Shown here one piece after another: positions 18,044 to 26,980 of a stretch of DNA of 64,000 bases (positions within the stretch are counted from its first letter, which is position 1; every line of letters starts with the position of its first letter). A model generated the notes under the pieces. It searched no databases. It saw only the letters and a list, made by a program, of their open reading frames with translations, and had not been told where the DNA came from. The stretch lies in the NCBI RefSeq assembly GCF_002150805.1, contig NZ_MTBA01000007.1:144025-208024 (forward strand). Reading direction: 5' to 3'. The stretch comes from Oceanospirillum sanctuarii (GTDB taxonomy: Bacteria > Pseudomonadota > Gammaproteobacteria > Pseudomonadales > Halomonadaceae). Made by a program: the position numbers and the translations under genes.

Positions 18044-18865
18044 CTACACCGGATGGTGTTGCAGAAAATCGGAAACTTTCTGCAGAATCAGAGCCGGATT
18101 TTCACGATGGGGCACATGGTGGATGTCCGGTAGCAGCTCCAGCTTAACCTCTCCTGCCACACCTTCAGCGATTCGTTTTGGCTGATCGGCAGACCCGTAT
18201 TCATCCATCTCACCATGCAGTACCAGCGTCGGGCAGATGACTTCTGGCAGTGCTTCATCCAGCGACCAGTGATCAAACCCCGGCGAAAGCCAGCTATTAA
18301 TCCAGGAATCGAGTACCCAGCGGGTACGTTCCCCGTGATAGCGTGCCAGACGATCCAGTTGCTTCTGGTCTGTAAAGAGTTCCTCAGCTTCACGAATACC
18401 ATCGCGGGTCAGCTGTTCAACAAAAGCCTGAGCCGATTCTGTAATCAGCAACGCGCATTTATCAGGGTGCTGTGCAGCAGTATGCACCGCCATACCACCG
18501 CCTACGCTGTGACCGAAGGCGATAAAGCGCTCCAGCCTGAAGTAATCGCAAATCAGCGGGATATAGCGCTCTGCTTCCTGAACAATAAAATTGATATCAA
18601 TCGGCTCCAGCACCGGATCGGACTGACCAAAGCCCAGGCGGTCATAGGCGATCACAGGTCGTCCGGTTGCCTGAGCCAGGGCTTCCGGAAAATCCCGCCA
18701 TAAACCCACTGAACCCAGAGAATCGTGAAACAGCAAAAAAGGGATGCAGCCTTGTTCAGCGGTTTCTGGCTGCCAGCGGCGGGCAAAAAGATTGCCGTAA
18801 GGTGTTACCAGTGTGAAGGCTTCAGTGGTGATAGTGTGGGGCGTCTGCAATGCGGAATCCGTCAT
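18044..18865 (-). CDS. alpha/beta hydrolase
   Basis: This 273-aa cytoplasmic alpha/beta hydrolase has the nucleophile elbow GHSVGGGMA (Ser in GHSVGG), the oxyanion region LLFHDSLGSVGLW, the acid in HGEMDEYGS and a likely catalytic His in DIHHVPHRENP. This completes a catalytic triad. AGGA lies before ATG 18865. It faces the solute-binding protein gene convergently and has no operon partner, so the substrate cannot be inferred. Confidence 0.85.
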   Translation of the reverse strand: MTDSALQTPHTITTEAFTLVTPYGNLFARRWQPETAEQGCIPFLLFHDSLGSVGLWRDFPEALAQATGRPVIAYDRLGFGQSDPVLEPIDINFIVQEAERYIPLICDYFRLERFIAFGHSVGGGMAVHTAAQHPDKCALLITESAQAFVEQLTRDGIREAEELFTDQKQLDRLARYHGERTRWVLDSWINSWLSPGFDHWSLDEALPEVICPTLVLHGEMDEYGSADQPKRIAEGVAGEVKLELLPDIHHVPHRENPALILQKVSDFLQHHPV

Positions 18866-19024
18866 GGTGTCGATCCTGTTATTTTTGTTGTGATACTTCT
18901 GTTCTGGCCTGTTCGGGTAAACCCGTAATAGGGATCATAATGCCAAGGAATGGACAGGATTACTGCGTCTGCACCCCGATTGGGGGAGACTTGTGGGTCA
19001 CAGATTAATAGATAAAGAAGTCTG

Positions 19025-19045
19025 GCTCTGGTATTTCACCAGAGC
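19025..19045 (-). terminator. possible terminator of the TRAP-usp operon
   Basis: GCTCTGGT (19025-19032) pairs with ACCAGAGC (19038-19045) around a 5-base loop. On the minus strand it sits 20 bases after the usp stop, followed by CAGACTTCTTTA, which is only moderately T-rich. Confidence 0.5.
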
Positions 19046-19065
19046 TAGTGATTCAAGAAGTCAAA

Positions 19066-19545
19066 CTACAAGGGCACAATATGAACAGGGATGTGGCTGT
19101 GATTAAGAATACTATGGGCAATGGAACCTAACGTATTTAGTTTATGGTGTCTGCGACATCCCATCACGATAAGATCCGCACTCACCTCTTCAACAGTATC
19201 CTGAACCTCTTCCCATACGATTCCTTCATGCACACGGTAATCCAGATTAGCTGGTGAAAGAGGCTGGCCGTCAGGTAGGGATTCTTCTTTCCAGAAGCGG
19301 TCAATACGTTCTCTCATAGTGGCTTTGATGTGCTCTAAACCTTCCTGGTGAAGAGCATGTAGTTCATCTCTACCAATGATATTTCGAACTATGTTTACAG
19401 CATTGGTATGAAGAGGCTCAACGACATGCAGAAAGACAATTCTTGCCTGATGAGCTGTTGCTAATGAGACCGCTGATCGAAATGCAGGGCGAGATCCCTT
19501 TTCAATATCTGAGATATAGAGAATGGTTTTGATTTCTGGAACCAT
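19066..19545 (-). CDS. universal stress protein linked to a TRAP transporter
   Basis: This 159-aa UspA-fold protein begins with KTILYISDIEKGSRPAFRSAVSLA and ends with the ATP-binding loop pattern VMGCRRHHKLNTLGSIAHSILNHSHIPVHIVP, which fits the G-2X-G-9X-G(S/T)-type motif only loosely. It is the last gene of the dctPQM-like operon, 12 bases after the large permease. In Halomonas the analogous TeaD binds ATP and down-regulates the TeaABC TRAP transporter; the same role is likely here. GGAG lies 9 bases before the ATG. Confidence 0.88.
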   Translation of the reverse strand: MVPEIKTILYISDIEKGSRPAFRSAVSLATAHQARIVFLHVVEPLHTNAVNIVRNIIGRDELHALHQEGLEHIKATMRERIDRFWKEESLPDGQPLSPANLDYRVHEGIVWEEVQDTVEEVSADLIVMGCRRHHKLNTLGSIAHSILNHSHIPVHIVPL

Positions 19546-19557
19546 GATGGAATGCTC

Positions 19558-20886
19558 CTAGCGGTAGAGCAGCTCTGGTAAAAACAGAGCGATGCTGCTG
19601 AAGAAAGTTATCAGGGCCAGACGAACAATATCTGCAACCCAGAAAGGAGTGACACCTTTGAAAATAGTGCTGGCTTTGACGTCCCGTAGTACTGCACCAA
19701 GAACAAAGACGTTCATACCTACTGGTGGAGTGATCAGGCTGATTTCGGTCACTACAACGACAACAATACCGAACCAGACGAGATCAAAGCCGAGGCTGGC
19801 GACCAGTGGAAAAAAGATGGGCACGGTCAGCAGCAACATGGAGAGGCTCTCAAACACCATACCCAGCAAAATGTAGATCCCTAGGATGACCAGAATCACC
19901 ATCATGGGGCTGACATCTAGACTCTGTACAAACATCAGCAGCTCGTCCGGTAGCCCGGCACGGGTAATAAAGTTGGAGAAAATCAGAGCTCCAATCACAA
20001 CGCTGAACAGCATAGCCGTGGTCCGGGCGGTGTCGGTCAGAATATCAAATAGCGCCCAGCCGTTCAGGGTTTTGCGGCTCAGTGCGATCAGGAAAGCACC
20101 TCCGGCACCGATACCGGCCGCTTCAGTCGGCGTGAAAATACCCAGATAGATACCACCCATCACGACGGCAAACAGAATAAGCACTCCCTGAACACTGCGC
20201 AGAGCTTTCAGGCGTTCCGGCCAGTCCATTTTATCACCCGCGGGCCCTGCTTCCGGGGTACGCCATACCACATAGCGCACAGCCACCAGATAGAGGGCAA
20301 TACCCAGAAAACCGGGAATAAAACCTGCAGCGAACAGTTCGCGGATACTGGTTTCTGTCAGCAGGCCATAGATCACCAGAATCACGCTGGGGGGAATCAG
20401 GATCCCGAGAGTGCCGCCTGCAGCGATGGAGGCGGTGGCTAAAGAATCGGCATAGCCATACTTACGCATCGGCGGCATAGCCACTTTGGCCATCGTCGCA
20501 GAGGTCGCAAGGCTGGAGCCGCAGATGGCAGAGAAACCTCCGCAGGCGACAACGGTTGCCATCGACAAACCGCCTTTACGATGGCCCAGAAAAGCATAAG
20601 ACGCCTGATAGAGTTCCTGCGACAGGCCGGACTTCGTCACCAGATTGCCCATCAGAATAAACAGCGGAATGACCGACAAGCTGTACTCCTGCGCGGTGTC
20701 GATGACCCGGCGAGCAGCCATGGAAAGAGCTCCGTTCCAGCGGAATTCCAGCAGGTTGTCGAAGGTCAGCCCCTGCAACACGGCAAAACCAAAGAAACCA
20801 ACTAATCCCATCGCAAAGGCAATCGGAACTCGAATGACGATAATTATAAAAAGCAAAATGGCAAAGCCGATCATTGCGGTCAGCAT
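19558..20886 (-). CDS. TRAP transporter large permease (DctM family)
   Basis: This 442-aa inner-membrane protein with about 12 helices forms the transport channel with the small subunit encoded upstream. DctM hallmarks include GGFSAICGSSLATSATMAKVAMPPMRKYGY, IPPSVILVIYGLLTETSIRELFAAGFIPG and FTPTEAAGIGAGGAF. GGAG lies 8 bases before ATG 20886. The operon faces the mhpB-like gene across a shared control region with two copies of the island's operator, so the substrate is probably an aromatic acid that feeds the pathway. Confidence 0.93.
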   Translation of the reverse strand: MLTAMIGFAILLFIIIVIRVPIAFAMGLVGFFGFAVLQGLTFDNLLEFRWNGALSMAARRVIDTAQEYSLSVIPLFILMGNLVTKSGLSQELYQASYAFLGHRKGGLSMATVVACGGFSAICGSSLATSATMAKVAMPPMRKYGYADSLATASIAAGGTLGILIPPSVILVIYGLLTETSIRELFAAGFIPGFLGIALYLVAVRYVVWRTPEAGPAGDKMDWPERLKALRSVQGVLILFAVVMGGIYLGIFTPTEAAGIGAGGAFLIALSRKTLNGWALFDILTDTARTTAMLFSVVIGALIFSNFITRAGLPDELLMFVQSLDVSPMMVILVILGIYILLGMVFESLSMLLLTVPIFFPLVASLGFDLVWFGIVVVVVTEISLITPPVGMNVFVLGAVLRDVKASTIFKGVTPFWVADIVRLALITFFSSIALFLPELLYR

Positions 20887-20922
20887 AAGTGTTGCTCCGT
20901 GGGGATTTTCAGGGGTTAGAAT

Positions 20923-21441
20923 TCAGGCACGACGAGAGTTTGAGAGCTGTTGATAGACCCCGTAAGAGATCATTGTGGCTGCAGTTAGCCAGCTCATAAT
21001 GGCAATAAATGTAATGATGTAGCCTGTAGGTAGTTGCAGAAGCTCGGTTATTTCATCCCTGCGCAGAGATCGTTCCGCCAGCTTGTAAATCTGGATACCA
21101 AGAACGGAAAATGAACCGGAGATAATCAGAGCTGAAAGTAGCCCCAGAATACGTATTGCAACTGAAGAAAGCATACGATCCAGTATATCCACGATCACAT
21201 GACCGCTGCGCCAGGTGATCACGGGCATCTCGGCAAACACCAGAATCGCCAGACCTATCTCGGTCAGTTCGGTGGCACCGTCGAGGGCGTTGCCCAGAAA
21301 ATAGCGTCCGCCCACATCAAAGCAGGTAACCAACATAAGTCCGAAAAGTGTGAGGGCTGCTACTGACTCAAGAAAAAAGGCCAACCATACGATTGGCCCC
21401 TTTTCGTCGTAGTGAGCCGCTACAGAGCGACTGAATGACAT
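20923..21441 (-). CDS. TRAP transporter small permease (DctQ family)
   Basis: This 172-aa inner-membrane protein has four hydrophobic segments and the DctQ pattern CFDVGGRYFLGNALDGATELTEIGLAILVF, followed by WRSGHVIVDIL. It pairs with the large permease encoded 36 bases downstream and is preceded by the binding-protein gene, giving the order P-Q-M-usp. Confidence 0.9.
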   Translation of the reverse strand: MSFSRSVAAHYDEKGPIVWLAFFLESVAALTLFGLMLVTCFDVGGRYFLGNALDGATELTEIGLAILVFAEMPVITWRSGHVIVDILDRMLSSVAIRILGLLSALIISGSFSVLGIQIYKLAERSLRRDEITELLQLPTGYIITFIAIMSWLTAATMISYGVYQQLSNSRRA

Positions 21442-21486
21442 AGTAAAAGTGCCTTGCTGAAGAGGGTGAATGACTGCGTAGATGTA

Positions 21487-22521
21487 TTACTGGTGCTCGA
21501 ACTCTTTGCTGATGCGGCGCATCTCATCCAGAGCTGCTTTGGCATTCACACCACTGTCGGCAACACTGTTCAGCCATTCCTGATCCATACCTGAAACCAG
21601 CTTGGCGAATTCGATCGCCAGTGGGTCGTTATCCTTCAGGCGAAGTACCTGCACACCGGCTTGTTCAGCGGTACGGATACCCTCTAGATCGGCATTGTCC
21701 CAGGCTGCGCCTGTCATGCGGGAGAGTTTTTCACCGGAAACCGCCAGAATTGCCGCACGGTCTTTCGGATCAAGGTTGTCGAGGAAATCTTCATTGATGA
21801 AGTAGGAGAGGCTGCCGGAGTACAGGCCGTGCGGGAAGAGCACCAGATAGGGAGCCACTTCGCTCAGGCGCATGGATTTCTGCTCCATCGCTGGCAGGAA
21901 GATGCCATCTACCACGCCCTGCTGCAGCAGCTCATAGGCTTTGGGTGCCGGTGCACTTACCGGTGTGATGTGCATCCGCTCACCGATCATTCCCGGCAGA
22001 CCGCCCGGTACGCGGATTTTTTTACCTTCCAGATCTTTCAGGCTGGAGATAGGTACTTTCAGATGCATCTGCGCAGGACCGTGGGCGAACACGCCCAGAA
22101 CCCGCAGGCCACGGTGCTCATTGGCTTTGGCAAAATACTTTTCATGCACACGCCAGTAAGCCACAGAGGCTGCCTCGCCACTGGATGCCAGCAGGGGTTG
22201 CTCGATACCCAGTGCCAGTTTGAAGCGGCCCGGTACATAACCGTGGTAGCTGAAGGCGGCATCGACAACACCATCTTCAACCATGTCATACAGGGACTTG
22301 GGATGTCCCATACCGTATTCCAGTTCGACCTTCACACGGCCTTCAGTTGCTTCTTCCACCCATTTGGCCCAGGTCGGCCAGACAACGGCGTTCTGAACAT
22401 GAGTCGGAGGCAGCCAGGTAGCCACTTTCATGACGGTTTCTGCCAGTGATACAGGTGAATACAGTGCTGCGATTAAACCGGATCCAAACAGAAGTTTTGT
22501 TGTTATTTTCTTTAAGCACAT
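21487..22521 (-). CDS. TRAP transporter substrate-binding protein (DctP family)
   Basis: This periplasmic binding protein of about 344 aa carries a signal peptide (KKITTKLLFGSGLIAALYSP, cleavage near SLAE) and DctP motifs: the MKVATWLPPTHVQN start, PQM-like GLRVLGVFAHGPAQMH, and LKDLEGKKIRVPGG, whose Arg normally binds the substrate carboxylate. The frame is open to 22590, but ATG 22521 has AAGAAGG 8 bases upstream and gives a proper signal peptide. It is the first gene of the operon and reads away from the mhpB-like gene. A substituted aromatic acid is the likely ligand, by context. Confidence 0.9.
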   Translation of the reverse strand: MCLKKITTKLLFGSGLIAALYSPVSLAETVMKVATWLPPTHVQNAVVWPTWAKWVEEATEGRVKVELEYGMGHPKSLYDMVEDGVVDAAFSYHGYVPGRFKLALGIEQPLLASSGEAASVAYWRVHEKYFAKANEHRGLRVLGVFAHGPAQMHLKVPISSLKDLEGKKIRVPGGLPGMIGERMHITPVSAPAPKAYELLQQGVVDGIFLPAMEQKSMRLSEVAPYLVLFPHGLYSGSLSYFINEDFLDNLDPKDRAAILAVSGEKLSRMTGAAWDNADLEGIRTAEQAGVQVLRLKDNDPLAIEFAKLVSGMDQEWLNSVADSGVNAKAALDEMRRISKEFEHQ

Positions 22522-22657
22522 AGCAATAGCCTTCTTATAAGTTTCAGGGTTTTTATCCGTTTTTATTTCCCATTTATTGAATAAATTCATGGGCTTTATT
22601 AGGGCAGTCTGAGGCTATCTCATGGCTAACTGATAACCAATGAAAAATCGGCTCTAT

Positions 22658-22672
22658 GTGCACATAGTGCAC
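22658..22672. promoter_or_regulatory. IclR-type operator copy 1
   Basis: GTGCACATAGTGCAC. The half-site GTGCAC is itself palindromic, so the element is both a direct and an inverted repeat. It lies 137 bases before the dctP-like start codon. The same site occurs at 22745 and upstream of the IclR gene at 27892. Confidence 0.75.
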
Positions 22673-22744
22673 TATTTGTTGGCTTGATGGGTTGGATTGA
22701 GTATTTGTTCAATATCAGTAGCTTTATCTGTCTGATTTTTGCTC

Positions 22745-22759
22745 GTGCACTAGGTGCAC
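22745..22759. promoter_or_regulatory. IclR-type operator copy 2
   Basis: GTGCACTAGGTGCAC, identical in both half-sites to copies 1 and 3. It lies 163 bases before the mhpB-like start and 87 bases (centre to centre) from copy 1. Confidence 0.75.
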
Positions 22760-22794
22760 CCTCTGTTTTCTTTGTCTTGAGCACTATCTCTCTC

Positions 22795-22809
22795 GTGCCT
22801 AGTATGCGT
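22795..22809. promoter_or_regulatory. degraded operator-like site
   Basis: GTGCCTAGTATGCGT keeps GTGC in the left half and TGC in the right half and shares the flanking CTC with copy 2. It may be a weak third site in the same control region. Confidence 0.3.
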
Positions 22810-22921
22810 TCAAAATGAATCAGCAATTACTGTATTTGAAAATACAAGAGGTCATTTTTATTAATGCATCTGCTGATTTTTTTATAAGCAATTCTAACAA
22901 TAATGATATGAGGATGTGCTT

Positions 22922-23860
22922 ATGAGCACTCTATTAAAGTGTTTGTCTCATACTCCGCTCAGGGGACTGAACGATCCTTCGCAGTCTATTGTGGACGAGG
23001 TGAATACGGTTCTGGCGGATGCCCGTGCAGAGGTTGAGGCCTTTGATCCTGAACTCATCATCCTGTTTGCCCCGGATCACTACAACGGTCTCTTTTATGA
23101 CCTGATGCCGCCCTTTGTGATCGCAACAGATGCCGATTCCGTGGCGGATTACACCAGTCTGCCGGGCAAGCTGTCCGTGGATGTGGATACGGCGAATGCG
23201 CTGGCCAAACACATTCTGAACAATGATGTGGATATTGCCATTTCTCATCGTTTACAGGTGGATCATGGCTGCACACAAACACTGGAAGAGATGACGGGCA
23301 CTCTGACCCGATATCCGGTTGTCCCTATCATTATTAACTCCGTTGCACCGCCATTTTGCCCGTACCGCCGTATCCGCAAACTGGGGGAGGCGGTGGGTGA
23401 GTTCGCAGCAAAACTGAATAAACGTGTGCTGATTCTTGGCACCGGCGGTTTATCCCATGAGCCGCCGGTTCCGCTGCTGAATGAATCCCCGGAAGAGGTG
23501 CGCGAATTTCTGATCGCAGGTCGTAACCCGACCCCGGAAGCCCGCCAGTTGCGTCAACAGCGCACCATAGAAACAGCCAAGGTGTATGGCCGTGAAAACT
23601 GCACGCAGACACCTCTGAATGAGCATTGGGATCTGGCATTTATTGACACCCTGATCTCAGGCCGCGTGGCAGAGGTGGATGACTACACCATCGAAGATAT
23701 TTCCCGTCAGGCCGGTCGATCGGCTCACGAAGTACGCACCTGGGTTGCGGCCTTTGCCGCCATGGGGCAGATGGGGACTTTCGATGCCCGTAAAGACTAT
23801 TACCGCGCAATCAATGAATGGATTGCCGGTTATGGGGTGGTCAGCGCCAGAAGCGCCTGA
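22922..23860 (+). CDS. mhpB: 2,3-dihydroxyphenylpropionate 1,2-dioxygenase (MhpB-like)
   Basis: This 312-aa extradiol dioxygenase of the class III (LigB-type) group would open the ring of 2,3-dihydroxyphenylpropionate (or the cinnamate analogue) with Fe(II). It is close to E. coli MhpB throughout: LKCLSHTPLRG start, LFAPDHYNGLFYDLMPPF, VDHGCTQ with the catalytic His at residue 115 (the E. coli position), LGTGGLSHEPPVP and the C-terminal YYRAINEWIAGYG. The frame opens at a GTG (22916), but ATG 22922 has GAGG 8 bases upstream. It is the first gene of the rightward catabolic operon and is divergent from the TRAP operon. Confidence 0.93.
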   Translation: MSTLLKCLSHTPLRGLNDPSQSIVDEVNTVLADARAEVEAFDPELIILFAPDHYNGLFYDLMPPFVIATDADSVADYTSLPGKLSVDVDTANALAKHILNNDVDIAISHRLQVDHGCTQTLEEMTGTLTRYPVVPIIINSVAPPFCPYRRIRKLGEAVGEFAAKLNKRVLILGTGGLSHEPPVPLLNESPEEVREFLIAGRNPTPEARQLRQQRTIETAKVYGRENCTQTPLNEHWDLAFIDTLISGRVAEVDDYTIEDISRQAGRSAHEVRTWVAAFAAMGQMGTFDARKDYYRAINEWIAGYGVVSARSA

Positions 23861-24009
23861 TTCCGGGTTTTGCCTGCACCCTAGGGAACAGCGTCGTGAT
23901 CAGACCTATCCCGTTTTAAGACCCATACCGTTTTCAGAGAAAGACAGCGAGCGGAAAGCGGCCGCTGTCAGACAGCTCCAACTTAACAATGATAATTCCG
24001 GAGAAGATT

Positions 24010-25209
24010 ATGAATTCTTATGCTCAGGTCATTCCGTCAGAAGAAGAAATTGTACAACGCGCCCGTGACATGATCCCGACTCTGCGTGAGCGTGCAGAAG
24101 CCTGCGAAAAAGCGCGTATGGTTTCCACACAAACCATCAAAGAGTTTCAGGAAGCCGGTTTCTTTAAAATTCTGCAGCCAAAGCGTTGGGGCGGATATGA
24201 AATGAACCCGAACGTTCTGAACCGTGTTCTGATCGAACTGGCACGCGGCTGTCCTTCCAGTGCCTGGAACGTTATGGTGCTGGGGGTTCACCCGTTTGAA
24301 GTGGGCCTGCTGCCTGCAGAAGTGGGTGATGAACTCTGGGGTGAAGACAACAGCAAACTGGTGTCCTCCTCTTATGCTCCTTTTGGAACGGTAGAAGCGG
24401 TTGATGGCGGCTATCGTCTGAACGGTGAGTGGTTGACCTCCAGCGGCTGTGATCATGCTGAAGGTGGTGCTTTTGTCGGCGGTCGTGTTCAGGAGAACGG
24501 CACTACGGTATTCCGCTCCTTCTGGTTACAGCGTGACCAGATTGCCGAGATTGTTGATGACTGGTTTGTTGTAGGTTTGGCAGGCACCGGCAGTAAAAAA
24601 CTGGTTATCAGAGATGTTTTTGTTCCGGCCTACCGCAGCCACGAAATTGGTGCTTATGGGGATGAGTCACATGCAGACGTTAATAACCTCTACAAAGTCC
24701 CCTTCTTCTTTGTCTTCTACGCAGCCGTCTCCTCCGTGCTGGTGGGTATGGCCCGGGGTATGGCCGACCTTTACATTGAGCACATGATTCCCCGTCAGAA
24801 TATCAATCAGGCAGTGGGTTCTGCGGTAAAAGATCCTTTTATCAAAGGCAAGCTGGGTGAAGCGATGGCGAAAATTATCGCAGCGGAAGCCCGTTTGTTG
24901 AATAACGTGGATGAAGCCTGGAGCTATGCCTCTGCAGGTCAGCTGGTGCCTCTGGATGTTCGTGTGCGTCACTTCGCGACCAACCAGTTTACCGGTGGTG
25001 ACTGTTTCGAAGCGGCCCACATGATTTTCAAGAAAACCTCGACCCGGGGAATCTGGATGGACAGCCCGATGCAGCGTCAGCTGCGTGACCTTCTTGTTGG
25101 TGCAAACCACATTACTCAGAACCAGGACAACATCGGTGAGTTGCTGGGTGGCCATCTGTTGGGTTGCGAATTGCCTCAGCCAAACCCGTTCGGTGCCAAG
25201 ACGTCCTGA
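24010..25209 (+). CDS. flavin-dependent monooxygenase, oxygenase component (acyl-CoA dehydrogenase fold)
   Basis: This 399-aa protein belongs to the group D two-component flavin monooxygenases that share the acyl-CoA dehydrogenase fold (HsaA, HpaH/C2-hydroxylase type). It would use reduced flavin supplied by the reductase encoded next to hydroxylate an aromatic ring. Visible family features are the N-terminal helix (RARDMIPTLRERAEACEKARMVS), FKILQPKRWGGYE, LARGCPSSAWNVMVLGVHPF, the beta-domain segment NGEWLTSSGCDHAEG, VVGLAGTGSKKLVI, and the C-terminal LRDLLVGANHITQNQDNIGE. GGAG lies 6 bases before ATG 24010. By position it replaces MhpA, the single-component 3-hydroxyphenylpropionate hydroxylase of E. 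coli. Confidence 0.88.
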   Translation: MNSYAQVIPSEEEIVQRARDMIPTLRERAEACEKARMVSTQTIKEFQEAGFFKILQPKRWGGYEMNPNVLNRVLIELARGCPSSAWNVMVLGVHPFEVGLLPAEVGDELWGEDNSKLVSSSYAPFGTVEAVDGGYRLNGEWLTSSGCDHAEGGAFVGGRVQENGTTVFRSFWLQRDQIAEIVDDWFVVGLAGTGSKKLVIRDVFVPAYRSHEIGAYGDESHADVNNLYKVPFFFVFYAAVSSVLVGMARGMADLYIEHMIPRQNINQAVGSAVKDPFIKGKLGEAMAKIIAAEARLLNNVDEAWSYASAGQLVPLDVRVRHFATNQFTGGDCFEAAHMIFKKTSTRGIWMDSPMQRQLRDLLVGANHITQNQDNIGELLGGHLLGCELPQPNPFGAKTS

Positions 25210-25249
25210 TCGGTTGGTTCGCCGTTAAGTCCCTGACTCCGTTAAGCCC

Positions 25250-25283
25250 AAGGGAACAGCGCGCTGAAGCGCACTGTTCCCTT
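25250..25283. repeat. near-perfect hairpin between oxygenase and reductase genes
   Basis: AAGGGAACAG (25250-25259) pairs with CTGTTCCCTT (25274-25283). Inside, GCGC-TGAA-GCGC closes a tetraloop after one C/A mismatch. No T tract follows, so it looks like an mRNA processing or stability element, not a simple terminator. Confidence 0.6.
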
Positions 25284-25302
25284 CACTGCAGAGCAATACC
25301 CC

Positions 25303-25887
25303 ATGAATACAAAAACACTCGACCCAAATAACCTGCCAAACGGCAGCATCAATCAGTTGCTGGACTGGCAGCCGAATGAGCGACTGGCTGCGATGCCCAC
25401 GGTAAGCTCCGACGACCATAAATACGGCATGCGTCATTTTGCTGTTGGCGTCACCATTATCAGTGCCGCCCATGAAGGCCAGAAAGCAGGTCTGACGGCT
25501 ACAGCCGTTTGTTCTGTAACCGCTGAACCACCCCGTCTGGTGGTTTTTGTGAACAAAAATGTTCAGGCCAGCGACATTATTCTGAGCAGCGGCGCCTTGT
25601 GCGTAAACGTACTGGCCAGCGATCAGGAAGAGGTCGCTAAAGCTTTTGCCGGTATGGTGAAAGACGTACAGGGTGAAGCCCGCTTTGAATACGGCCAGTG
25701 GCGTGAGCTGGTTACCGGTGCGCCAACGCTGGATGGCTCTCTGGCTAATTTTGATTGCCGGGTGGTGAAGGTATTTGACGAGAGTACCCATCACGCCTTC
25801 CTGTGCGAAGTGATGTCCACCTGTGAGCGCAATGATGGCGAAGCTCTGATCTATCTGAATGGCGGCTTCCGCAGCGTCCCTCAGTAA
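25303..25887 (+). CDS. flavin reductase, partner of the monooxygenase
   Basis: This 194-aa flavin reductase of the HpaC/HsaB type would reduce FMN or FAD with NAD(P)H for the adjacent oxygenase. The core (GMRHFAVGVTIISA, GLTATAVCSVTAEPPRLVVFVNK, SGALCVNVLASDQEEVAKAFAG) and the end (GEALIYLNGGFRSV) are diagnostic of the flavin reductase-like FMN-binding barrel. The first 35 residues are an extension not usual for the short members. It lies 93 bases after the oxygenase gene with a hairpin between. A terminator follows directly. Confidence 0.9.
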   Translation: MNTKTLDPNNLPNGSINQLLDWQPNERLAAMPTVSSDDHKYGMRHFAVGVTIISAAHEGQKAGLTATAVCSVTAEPPRLVVFVNKNVQASDIILSSGALCVNVLASDQEEVAKAFAGMVKDVQGEARFEYGQWRELVTGAPTLDGSLANFDCRVVKVFDESTHHAFLCEVMSTCERNDGEALIYLNGGFRSVPQ

Positions 25888-25900
25888 GGTTTAGCATGAG

Positions 25901-25930
25901 GCCCTGCCGTTGTGGCGGGGCTTTGTTTTT
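25901..25930 (+). terminator. rho-independent terminator after the flavin reductase
   Basis: GCCCTGCC (25901-25908) pairs with GGCGGGGC (25914-25921) with one G-U pair, followed by TTTGTTTTT. It divides the pathway genes into at least two transcription units or lowers mhpC-like expression. Confidence 0.75.
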
Positions 25931-26076
25931 CCGATGGCTATGTTTTTTTCACTGACAGTGCCTTTTTCGGTGGCTGTGCATTGCTCAGGTGCAGCCCGAT
26001 TTTCAGATGTTTGTTTTCAGTTTTTCGGGGCGCGGTTCAGGTTATCGGCGTGCCCCGAATCCTTTGGAGTCGTTTT

Positions 26077-26937
26077 ATGTCTACCCAATATACGGCGGAG
26101 AATACGTCACACATGATCCATGTGGATGTTGATGGCACCGGCATGGATCTGCACTACAACGCTATAGGTGAGGGCAGTCAGACCCTGATCATGATGCACG
26201 GTTCAGGACCGGGGGCCAGTGGTTGGGCCAACTTCAATCGTAACATCACTCCCTTTGTTGATGCGGGTTATCGGGTATTGCTGCTGGACAGTCCCGGCTG
26301 GAGTAAGAGCTCACCGGTTGTGTGCTCGGGTTCCCGTTCTGATCTGAATGCCAGTGCTTTGCTGGCCTTTATGGATAAGCTGGATATTGCCAAAGCACAT
26401 CTGGTGGGGAACTCCATGGGCGGCCATTCGGTGGTCGCCTTTGCTCTGCGCTATCCGGAGCGGGTAGGCAAGCTGGTACTGATGGGGGGCGGCACCGGTG
26501 GCCCAAGTCAGTTTGTGCCTATGCCGACGGAAGGGATTAAGCTGATCCAGAAGCTCTATCGTGAGCCAACGATTGAGAACCTGAAGGCGATGATGCAGAT
26601 CTTTGTTTTTGACACCAGCCACCTGACCGAAGAGCTGTTTCAGGCCCGTCTGGATAATATGCTGCGTAACCGTGAGCATCTGGAAAATTTTGTCAAAAGT
26701 GCAGAGCTGAACCCGAAACAGTTCCCGGATTTTGGCCATCGGCTGCATGAGATTCAGGCTGAAACGCTGGTGGTCTGGGGACGGGATGACCGCTTTGTGC
26801 CAATGGATATCGGCCTGCGACTTATTCGCGGTATTCCTAACGCTCAGCTGCATATCTTTAATCAATGCGGTCACTGGGTGCAGTGGGAGCATGCGGATAC
26901 CTTCAATCGCATGACATTGGATTTTCTGGCGCACTGA
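26077..26937 (+). CDS. mhpC: 2-hydroxy-6-oxonona-2,4-dienedioate hydrolase (MhpC-like)
   Basis: This 286-aa alpha/beta hydrolase cleaves the C-C bond of the ring-opened product of MhpB. The triad is visible: Ser in VGNSMGGHS, Asp in WGRDDRFVP, His in [22 protein letters not shown] is the oxyanion-loop motif of meta-cleavage product hydrolases. The reading frame is open from 25912, but that part overlaps a terminator; ATG 26077 with GGAG 7 bases upstream is the real start. It lies downstream of the monooxygenase pair and is followed by convergent iclR. Confidence 0.92.
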   Translation: MSTQYTAENTSHMIHVDVDGTGMDLHYNAIGEGSQTLIMMHGSGPGASGWANFNRNITPFVDAGYRVLLLDSPGWSKSSPVVCSGSRSDLNASALLAFMDKLDIAKAHLVGNSMGGHSVVAFALRYPERVGKLVLMGGGTGGPSQFVPMPTEGIKLIQKLYREPTIENLKAMMQIFVFDTSHLTEELFQARLDNMLRNREHLENFVKSAELNPKQFPDFGHRLHEIQAETLVVWGRDDRFVPMDIGLRLIRGIPNAQLHIFNQCGHWVQWEHADTFNRMTLDFLAH

Positions 26938-26980
26938 TCTGAGTGCGGCAGTATGGCTGCCGGAGCGGATGCATGTAAAA

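Larger units (their letters stand above)
22522..22921. promoter_or_regulatory. divergent control region of the TRAP and mhp operons
   Basis: This 400-base non-coding gap separates the leftward TRAP operon from the rightward mhpB-like gene. It holds two perfect copies of GTGCAC-N3-GTGCAC and one degraded copy, described separately. It is AT-rich near both genes. No promoter elements can be assigned with confidence. Confidence 0.7.

Noticed and set aside
25984..26003. GTGCA pair upstream of the mhpC-like gene as a fourth IclR operator
   Set aside because: The spacing differs (8 bases) and the half-sites are incomplete.
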